64,000 nucleotides of DNA from Debaryomyces hansenii CBS767 (taxonomy: Eukaryota > Ascomycota > Pichiomycetes > Serinales > Debaryomycetaceae), in the NCBI RefSeq assembly GCF_000006445.2, contig NC_006049.2, positions 248,001 through 312,000 of the forward strand, given 5' to 3'. The notes below the pieces were generated by a model, which saw nothing but the letters and a program-made list of their open reading frames with translations, ran no database searches and was not told the DNA's origin. Positions 57,510-64,000 of this stretch are shown piece by piece (position 1 is the stretch's first letter; every line of letters begins with the position of its first letter). The position numbers and the translations under genes are program-made.

Positions 57510-59102
57510 CTAGAATAAGTCATCTATATCGTCAAGGTTATCATCAGGTGTAGCATTTTCCTCTTCTTGGTCGTCGTGATCATCAAGATATTGATTTGAT
57601 TCAAAAGTTTCCGCGTTCGTGTCTTTATTTGGATCCATCTTTTGTTGTAATTGTTGCTGATCGCTCACGATCTTGGCTAACTCTCTCTTCTTAGTATCCA
57701 AAGATGCTTTCAAGGTATTGTAGCTTGTTTGGAACTTCATCTTCATCATCTTGTGAGTGGCAGACGCGAGACCCTTTCTATGGACTTCCACAGCATTCTC
57801 CAAGTCAGCAATTTCTTCTTCGAGCATCTTAACATGTTCTTTATCTGCCTTTGATTCGTCATCTTCGTCGTCATTTTCATCGTTTTCATCATCATCATCA
57901 TCTTCTTCATCGTCTTCATCTTCATCCTCCTCTTCCTCTTCCTCTTCCTCTTCTTGTCCCTCTTCTTCCTCTATACCTTCGCCATCAACCTCATTCTCCA
58001 TGTTTATGTCACCTACCATAGTTTCGTCATTTTCAAGTGCTTTTGCCAACTCTTCTTCCAAATCACCTTCATCACTTTGAGCGAGCATTTCTTGTTCCTC
58101 TTCCTCTTCACTCCCATTATTAAATTGCGTCTGTGACTCTATTGGAATTGCTGATGGTGTTGCCACTGCTGACAGTGTGCCACTAATATTACTGAATCTA
58201 TGCTGATTGGTTTGTTGTTTAGTTAAGTCCACGATTTCAAAATGACTTTCTTCCGCTTCGTCATCAAGCCTAATTAATTCGTCGATCCTTTGTTCTATAT
58301 CTTCAACAACTCTATGGTTGACTTTACGTGGTTTGAATCTCCTGTACACTTCTTCAAATGGGTATATAAGACCATTCTTAAGCACAGTCTTAGCCGGTTT
58401 TAATTCGTGTTTTGGTGACATTTTATAAAGAGGATGTACGTGTGTCAAGTCGCTAGGCACCTCGAAATCCCTCTCCAAATTCAAATCTGATGGATTCACT
58501 GGGTACAACACCAACAATATCTGACAAATGTCAAAAGTCTTAAAAATGTTCTTTTTGTCAATAGTCTTGTACAACTCGGTGATGGTTGGTAAGTCAAGTA
58601 ACTTTGCTGAATATAACGTACCGTTAACATTGACAACTGCCTTCACTTTCGTCACCCATTTAACATTTAATCCCGTTAAATCTCCAGAATCAACTGCATT
58701 ATGTACAAAGTCTAGGTTTGCATCGTTTACAAATCGTATTATTATACCCTGTTCAATCAATGGGTCGTCTTCAAGATCTGGTGCCTCAGAATCGTATCCA
58801 TCACCTGGAACCCTGGTTGGTTTTATTCTTACCTTAGGAACAGATCTAGTAGGCTGATGTCCACCATTTCCTCGTATACCTATATTATCTATTTCTGGTT
58901 TCTTCTGCTTTATATTAAGTTTTAGTTTCTTGTGCTTAGTTCCTGCTTCTTGATGCTTCTTAGTCACTTTATTCTCCTTTTGCTTCGGCGGTTTTATTTT
59001 GAGTTTTGGTAGTCCTGATGAACTAGGTTGGCTGTTGCTCCCATTCCCACTCGATTGACTTGAACCTGTAGAAGGCACCTTAAGCTTCAACTTCAATGCC
59101 AT
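57510..59102 (-). CDS. TAF7: TFIID subunit Taf7
   Basis: Predicted 530 residues from the ATG at 59102; the frame continues upstream without an ATG. Taf7 is a TFIID component that pairs with Taf1. An N-terminal basic region with repeated KLKLKV/KLKIK/RIKPTRVPG precedes the conserved TAFII55 domain (about 95-275): GYDSEAPDLEDDPLIEQGIIIRF, KAVVNVNGTLYSAKLLDLPTITELYKTID, FKTFDICQILLVLYPV, and YPFEEVYRRFKPRKVNHR. The C-terminal half is very acidic (a long Glu/Asp run at about 385-430, encoded by CTT/CCT-rich repeats on the plus strand) with a coiled-coil stretch after it. It shares a 159-nt divergent promoter with YPK9. In S. cerevisiae TAF7 adjoins MTF1, which is 32 kb away here. Confidence 0.92.
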   Translation of the reverse strand: MALKLKLKVPSTGSSQSSGNGSNSQPSSSGLPKLKIKPPKQKENKVTKKHQEAGTKHKKLKLNIKQKKPEIDNIGIRGNGGHQPTRSVPKVRIKPTRVPGDGYDSEAPDLEDDPLIEQGIIIRFVNDANLDFVHNAVDSGDLTGLNVKWVTKVKAVVNVNGTLYSAKLLDLPTITELYKTIDKKNIFKTFDICQILLVLYPVNPSDLNLERDFEVPSDLTHVHPLYKMSPKHELKPAKTVLKNGLIYPFEEVYRRFKPRKVNHRVVEDIEQRIDELIRLDDEAEESHFEIVDLTKQQTNQHRFSNISGTLSAVATPSAIPIESQTQFNNGSEEEEEQEMLAQSDEGDLEEELAKALENDETMVGDINMENEVDGEGIEEEEGQEEEEEEEEEDEDEDDEEDDDDDENDENDDEDDESKADKEHVKMLEEEIADLENAVEVHRKGLASATHKMMKMKFQTSYNTLKASLDTKKRELAKIVSDQQQLQQKMDPNKDTNAETFESNQYLDDHDDQEEENATPDDNLDDIDDLF

Positions 59103-59261
59103 ATTGCATAGATTCAAAATATAGTACTTCTTCCAAGGTGTTTTGTAAATTTTAAGTGAAATAGAAATCACATGATTAGCAAATATAAATATGCAATAGG
59201 TCCGACTAAGATCAAAGGATGAATCTTCACTTCAAGTTACTGAGGTTGAATAGTCGTTAGA

Positions 59262-62200
59262 ATGGGGCAGTCATCAAGAAACGTTCATCATCCGCCAAGA
59301 AGTAGAAGATCTTCGTCGATAGACCGGAGGTCTCGTCATAACTCGATTTCTTCCATGGAGTCATCGACCAGCTTCTTGGTCGATGACAATAACCATGAAA
59401 TGTTTTCGGGAGCCGCTTCGGAAATTATACCGTCGTCTATCACTTCTTTGCATTATCCCCATCATTTTGGAAGGTTTAAAAGTCGTCATGGGTCCAGCGT
59501 TTCCAGAGAAACGTCACCATTGTTGGAAACCGATTACCATCAGGCAGTCGATATTGAATCAGTTAGATCCAATGAGAGCGCCAATTCCCATGAAACTCAA
59601 AGAGGTTTCAAGTTCTTTTCACCAGATGAAATCGAACTGGCACCTGGTGGTTCGACGTTGGAAAATCCCGAGGATCCAATCGACTACAATACTAATTGGG
59701 ATTATTCAGTTGATAAATACACAGAGGAAGAGCCTATAGAATTAGATGAAGGCCCATCACTTTTTCATACCCAACCAGGAAGTTCCAGCACGTATATGCA
59801 GCAAGATAATGCTGATCTTGAAAGCAGTTACGGATCATTAAATTCGAATTCAGCTTCGCACTTCGAGCGTCGCAATAGAAGTGATTCTGGCGACTCAGAT
59901 AAGAGTGGCTCTCTGATTAATGAAAGCGTGGATCACGATAGAGGCGAAGAAACTCTCAAAGACTATCCGGCTGTTTCAAAGTATCAGAGGTTCTACTTGG
60001 CAGAGGAAGATTTAGTAATTGGTATTGCAGGATATACTAACTGTATGTGGAAAAAAGTAATATACTATTTTATTTGCGTTGCAACCTTGGGGTTAGGATA
60101 CTTAGTTTTGAGATGGTTTCCTAAATATAAAGTCAATTTAAGGGGGAATCAATCACCATTGGGAAAAGCTGATTGGTGTGTTATTGAGAATGAATTTGGT
60201 GAATTGATTATAGTCGATGTTACCAAACAGAAGCATTATGAGAGACTTTCTCATTTTTTGACTGTTTATGAATCTGAGAAAGACCCAGGAGAGAATGGGA
60301 AATTGGACTTGTTTGATCAGAGACAAACAGATCCAGTTATTCCCTTTATGCATTCATTTACTTATAGATACATAAAGTTTTTCTATAATCCAGTGGAAGA
60401 TATGTTCAAGAATAATTCTAATTGGTACGATATTCGTTGGCTTAATATCAAAAATACAAAAGAAGGAATTTCGCAATCAACTCAAGAGCAAAGAATAAAT
60501 ATATTCGACGAAAATTCGATTTCTATAGAGGAAAAGACGATAGTCCAATTATTGATGGATGAAGTTTTTCACCCATTTTATGTCTTTCAGATATTCTCTA
60601 TCTTCCTTTGGTTAGAGGATGATTACTATTATTATGCATCTTGTATTTTTTTTATATCTGTTATTTCCATTGCAAACTCATTGCTTGAGACTAGAACGAC
60701 GATTAAGAGATTGCAAGAAATTTCTAAATTTTCTTGTGAAGTTAGAGTTTGGAGAAATGGATTTTGGAAACAAATTGAATCGAGTGAATTAGTACCTGGT
60801 GACGTATTCGAAGTTGATCCTTCGCTTAACGTAATGCCTTGTGATGCATTATTAATTAACGGTGAATGTGTTATCAATGAATCAATGTTGACAGGTGAAA
60901 GTGTTCCTGTTACTAAAGTAAGTGCAACTAGTGAAACGGTTCAATACTTGCCAGAGAATTTTACAGTTCCAATGTTAGCTAAGTCCTTCTTATATAATGG
61001 GACAAAATTATTGAAGATGAAGTCAGCAAATGATGAGCCAGTTACCGCAATGACAGTCAAGACCGGATTTAACACTACAAAAGGGTCATTGGTTCGTTCT
61101 ATGTTATTTCCCAAGCCTACTGGATTTAAATTCTATGAAGACTCGTTTAAATATATTGGATTTATGCTCTTGATTGCGGCTGTTGGTTTTACGTATTCAA
61201 CATACAATTTCATCAAGTTAGGTATCCCAAGAAGAATTATGATATTAAGAGCATTAGATATAATCACCATTGTTGTCCCACCGGCGTTACCAGCCACTTT
61301 AACTATTGGTACTACATTTGCAATTAACAGATTGAAGAAATTTCAAATCTTTTGTATTGCTCCTACAAGGGTGAATATCGGAGGTAAATTAGATGTCATG
61401 TGTTTTGATAAAACCGGAACATTAACTGAAGATGGTTTAGATGTATTAGGAGTACACTTGGCTAATAATGCTAGAGGTAGAAAGGAAATAGTTTTTGAAG
61501 ATATGGTCGATGATATTAAATTCTTAAATACTGACACTATGCGTGCAGGTGAACACGAAACAGACAATGGAAAGTTTTTATTAGGTGGAATGGCAACCTG
61601 TCATTCTTTGAGATTAATAGACGATGAATTATTGGGTGATCCACTTGACGCTAAGATGTTTGAATTTACCGGATGGAATTTTGAAGAACAATCCGATGGG
61701 TCAAACCCAGTAGTGTTCCCTAAGTATGAAAGCGATGGTTATAGAATAATGAAGGAATATGAGTTCATCTCTTCCTTGAGAAGAATGTCAGTCATTGCCA
61801 ATGATGGGAAGGACAACAGGTTCGTATTTACGAAAGGTGCACCTGAAGTAATGTCTGATATTTGCAAACAAGAAAGTTTACCAACAAACTATGAAGAATT
61901 ATTATACAAATATACCCATAGTGGATTTAGAGTCATTGCATTAGCATATAAACTGCTAGACAAAGCAGAGAAGAATACCAAAGATCTTTCTAGGGAAGTA
62001 ATTGAGTCTGACTTAACCTTCAGTGGATTTATCGTGTTTGAGAATAAATTAAAGGATTCCACTAAGCCAACTTTAAATAGATTAAGTGAAGCCAAGATCA
62101 GAACGGTCATGTGTACTGGAGATAATGTATTAACCGCTATAAGTGTAGCTAAAGAATGTGAATTGATAGAGCCATGGGTCGAACATATCTACATTCCTAC

Positions 62201-63404
62201 ATATCAGGAGGGGAGTAATGAGACCAATCTTGTATGGGAAGATTTTAACAACCCTGAAGATAAATTGGACCCTATATTATTGAGGCCATTAAATTCAGGT
62301 ATTGGAAATGAAACCAGCTACGGTAAGCACGAAACATATAAATTGGCGATCACCGGTGATGTATTCAGATACTTATTGGTTGATGTCAAAAACCCTGCAA
62401 TCATTCAGCGCATGTTAATGAAATGTGATATATTTGCTCGTATGTCTCCCGACGAGAAACACGAATTGGTAGAACAGTTACAGAAGATTGATTACACGGT
62501 GGGTTTCTGCGGTGATGGCGCCAACGACTGTGGTGCATTAAAGGCAGCAGATGTGGGTATTTCGTTATCCGAAGCAGAAGCATCAGTAGCAGCTCCTTTT
62601 ACTTCCAGAGTCTTTGAAATCTCGTGTGTATTGGATATCATCAAAGAAGGTAGAGCCAGTTTGGTCACTAGTTTCTCGTGTTTCAAGTATATGTCATTGT
62701 ACTCTGCCATCCAGTTTATTACCGTAAGCATCCTATACAAGAGAGGTACCAACTTGGGTGATTTCCAATTTCTCTACATTGATTTATTTTTGATCTTGCC
62801 ATTGGCCATATTCATGTCGTGGTCCAAACCCTTCGACAAGATAGTAGTCAAGAGACCTACCGCCAACCTTGTATCGCCCAAGGTTTTGGTTCCATTATGC
62901 TGTAACATTTTAGTGTTATTGAGTTTCCAGGTATTTTTATGGTTGCTTGTTCAGACCCAGCCATGGTACATGAAGCCAATTCCCGCGGGAGACGACGATG
63001 TCAAGTCTTCAGATAACACGATTCTATTCTTGTTCGCAAACTTTCAATATATCCTAATTGCGGTTGTTTTGAGTATAGGACCTCCATACAGACAGTCCTT
63101 TGTTTCTAACTACCCATTCTTAGTCAATTTAGGAGTCTGTACCCTAGTTTCTACATTAATATTCACCATCGACCAACGCTCATGGTGGGGTGACATTATG
63201 CAACTTACGAGCCTCTCATCCTCATTTTACTGCTTGATTTTGGTGTCAGCAGTATTAAACTTAGGTGTCATGTGGATGGGTGAGCACTACTGGTTCAAGA
63301 CCTTGGCCTTGCTCTACAAGAGAATATTTCAAAGACATAAGTTTGAACGCAGTAGTAAAACATTCAAGAATTTGCAAGCAGAAGATAACTTACAGACTGT
63401 ATAG
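59262..63404 (+). CDS. YPK9: P5B-type ATPase Ypk9
   Basis: Predicted 1,380 residues. P5B ATPases (Ypk9, human ATP13A2 relatives) are vacuolar/lysosomal pumps; animal members export polyamines, and yeast Ypk9 protects against metal stress. An N-terminal Ser-rich cytosolic tail (~1-250) precedes a membrane-associated region and ten membrane segments. Diagnostic motifs are the P5B membrane motif PPALPATLTIGT, phosphorylation site CFDKTGTLTED (Asp716), TGES (actuator), KGAPEVM (nucleotide binding) and GDGANDCGALKAADVGIS. The PPALP form separates it from the P5A ATPase Spf1. In S. cerevisiae YPK9 is the direct neighbour of SNF2; here they are 36 kb apart. A CTG at 61953 falls in AYK(CTG)LD, a spot where a polar residue is usual. 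Confidence 0.92.
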   Translation: MGQSSRNVHHPPRSRRSSSIDRRSRHNSISSMESSTSFLVDDNNHEMFSGAASEIIPSSITSLHYPHHFGRFKSRHGSSVSRETSPLLETDYHQAVDIESVRSNESANSHETQRGFKFFSPDEIELAPGGSTLENPEDPIDYNTNWDYSVDKYTEEEPIELDEGPSLFHTQPGSSSTYMQQDNADLESSYGSLNSNSASHFERRNRSDSGDSDKSGSLINESVDHDRGEETLKDYPAVSKYQRFYLAEEDLVIGIAGYTNCMWKKVIYYFICVATLGLGYLVLRWFPKYKVNLRGNQSPLGKADWCVIENEFGELIIVDVTKQKHYERLSHFLTVYESEKDPGENGKLDLFDQRQTDPVIPFMHSFTYRYIKFFYNPVEDMFKNNSNWYDIRWLNIKNTKEGISQSTQEQRINIFDENSISIEEKTIVQLLMDEVFHPFYVFQIFSIFLWLEDDYYYYASCIFFISVISIANSLLETRTTIKRLQEISKFSCEVRVWRNGFWKQIESSELVPGDVFEVDPSLNVMPCDALLINGECVINESMLTGESVPVTKVSATSETVQYLPENFTVPMLAKSFLYNGTKLLKMKSANDEPVTAMTVKTGFNTTKGSLVRSMLFPKPTGFKFYEDSFKYIGFMLLIAAVGFTYSTYNFIKLGIPRRIMILRALDIITIVVPPALPATLTIGTTFAINRLKKFQIFCIAPTRVNIGGKLDVMCFDKTGTLTEDGLDVLGVHLANNARGRKEIVFEDMVDDIKFLNTDTMRAGEHETDNGKFLLGGMATCHSLRLIDDELLGDPLDAKMFEFTGWNFEEQSDGSNPVVFPKYESDGYRIMKEYEFISSLRRMSVIANDGKDNRFVFTKGAPEVMSDICKQESLPTNYEELLYKYTHSGFRVIALAYKLLDKAEKNTKDLSREVIESDLTFSGFIVFENKLKDSTKPTLNRLSEAKIRTVMCTGDNVLTAISVAKECELIEPWVEHIYIPTYQEGSNETNLVWEDFNNPEDKLDPILLRPLNSGIGNETSYGKHETYKLAITGDVFRYLLVDVKNPAIIQRMLMKCDIFARMSPDEKHELVEQLQKIDYTVGFCGDGANDCGALKAADVGISLSEAEASVAAPFTSRVFEISCVLDIIKEGRASLVTSFSCFKYMSLYSAIQFITVSILYKRGTNLGDFQFLYIDLFLILPLAIFMSWSKPFDKIVVKRPTANLVSPKVLVPLCCNILVLLSFQVFLWLLVQTQPWYMKPIPAGDDDVKSSDNTILFLFANFQYILIAVVLSIGPPYRQSFVSNYPFLVNLGVCTLVSTLIFTIDQRSWWGDIMQLTSLSSSFYCLILVSAVLNLGVMWMGEHYWFKTLALLYKRIFQRHKFERSSKTFKNLQAEDNLQTV

Positions 63405-64000
63405 TATTCCCCGACCAACTTCTAAAATATTTTTTTTGCCTGCATGTTGATATTGTTGTCCCGCCCCGAGAAGTGGTAGTGTTTCATCATCTATAGATCT
63501 CATAATCGTATATTGTATAGTGAACTATTTTATACCATAATTGTATTCAATGCAACTTTATTTATTTCAGCTTAGTTGTGTTATTGACCAAAAAGTCCTT
63601 CCTTCGATTGGCTCGTAGGACGTCACCGTGACAATCACGTACATCGTTTTTTGTGAACGATGCTTGAACTATGTCCCAATTGTCTTAACCAACACCTTTC
63701 TACGTAATACCTAAATTTGTTAATTCAGGTTTGAGGCGGCCAATTATAGGTTCTGATATATCAGCGGTTTTCGATAAAATTACGTAATCTCTAGTCTCTT
63801 CCATAACAATATCCCACAAATCTTAAATAATATGAAAGTATATAGTTAACAATATGCAATCAGGTCTTATTCCAAATTGTTGGCCTTCAATAGTAACACT
63901 TCTTCGTCAAACCCGCAATAGTCGTTTGATTGCTACCCGGTAGCGTCACTCGGCTCGGACTCTAATTAGAATAATCTACGCTTTTCGCGTGGGGCCCCAA
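63405..64000. other. Terminal non-coding stretch after YPK9
   Basis: The last 596 nt contain no convincing ORF and probably hold the YPK9 3' flank and the upstream region of a gene beyond the window. Near the end are a palindrome TCTAATTAGA (63961..63970), a site ACGCGAAAA on the minus strand (63982..63990) that matches combined MCB/SCB cell-cycle elements and sits in an ACGC...GCGT hairpin, and a GGGGCCCC palindrome (63991..63998). Confidence 0.4.

Noticed and set aside
57757..58080. Ser-rich frame opposite TAF7
   Set aside because: It is the antisense shadow of the Glu/Asp-rich run; the real gene has the conserved TAFII55 domain.
63905..63998. tRNA-like look of the GC-rich end of the window
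   Set aside because: I tried both strands. There is no GGTTCGANNCC T-arm, and the possible stems do not give a cloverleaf; the anticodon-like TCTAA is part of a simple TCTAATTAGA palindrome.

Overview
This is a 64 kb stretch of a budding-yeast nuclear chromosome, AT-rich and gene-dense: 27 protein genes, most of them intronless, with short intergenic gaps. Introns, where present, sit near the 5' end and carry the TACTAAC branch site and GTATGT/GTAAGT donors typical of Saccharomycotina. The gene set matches Candida/Debaryomyces-type yeasts. One conserved septin motif reads better if CTG encodes serine, so the CTG clade (Serinales; perhaps a Debaryomyces relative) is the best guess. The species cannot be fixed from sequence alone. 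I saw no tRNA, rRNA, transposon, LTR or CRISPR.

Layout. 1-8 kb: the 3' part of the proteasome activator gene BLM10 (cut by the window edge), PEF1, intron-containing RPS10, and a 1.3 kb GC-elevated gap. 8-24 kb: convergent ZRG8-like and FIR1-like genes, sporulation-type septin SPR3, NMD4, and the chromatin-remodelling ATPase SNF2. 23.6-30 kb: a WBP2/GRAM-like gene, MTF1, RNA14 (one intron) and SAM37. 30-37 kb: PSG1, vacuolar zinc exporter ZRT3, an EDC1-like decapping enhancer and vacuolar zinc importer ZRC1. 37-46 kb: two adjacent globin-fold genes, OPI1, and an unrecognised two-exon membrane-protein gene. 46-64 kb: RRP5, a GATA factor with a 49-nt intron, ETP1, a HAD phosphatase with two introns, PRS3, TAF7 and the P5B ATPase YPK9.

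Most genes are housekeeping and need not act together, but some themes recur: mitochondrial biogenesis (MTF1 and SAM37, both with Puf3-like 3'UTR elements), ribosome production (RPS10, RRP5), mRNA turnover and 3'-end formation (NMD4, EDC1, RNA14), and zinc handling (ZRT3, ZRC1, zinc-regulated-gene relative ZRG8). Several genes that are immediate neighbours in S. cerevisiae (TAF7-MTF1-RRP5-RPS10B, SNF2-YPK9, PEF1-SPR3, FIR1-ZRG8-EDC2, SAM37-RNA14, ETP1-PRS3) all lie in this one window but mostly in shuffled order. This suggests an old linkage group scrambled by local inversions.

The least explained items are the tandem globin-fold pair, both apparently without a proximal histidine; the unrecognised two-exon membrane protein; repeated short linear motifs in the ZRG8-like and EDC1-like proteins; and the GC-rich gap upstream of RPS10. 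No new multi-gene system is clearly demonstrated.
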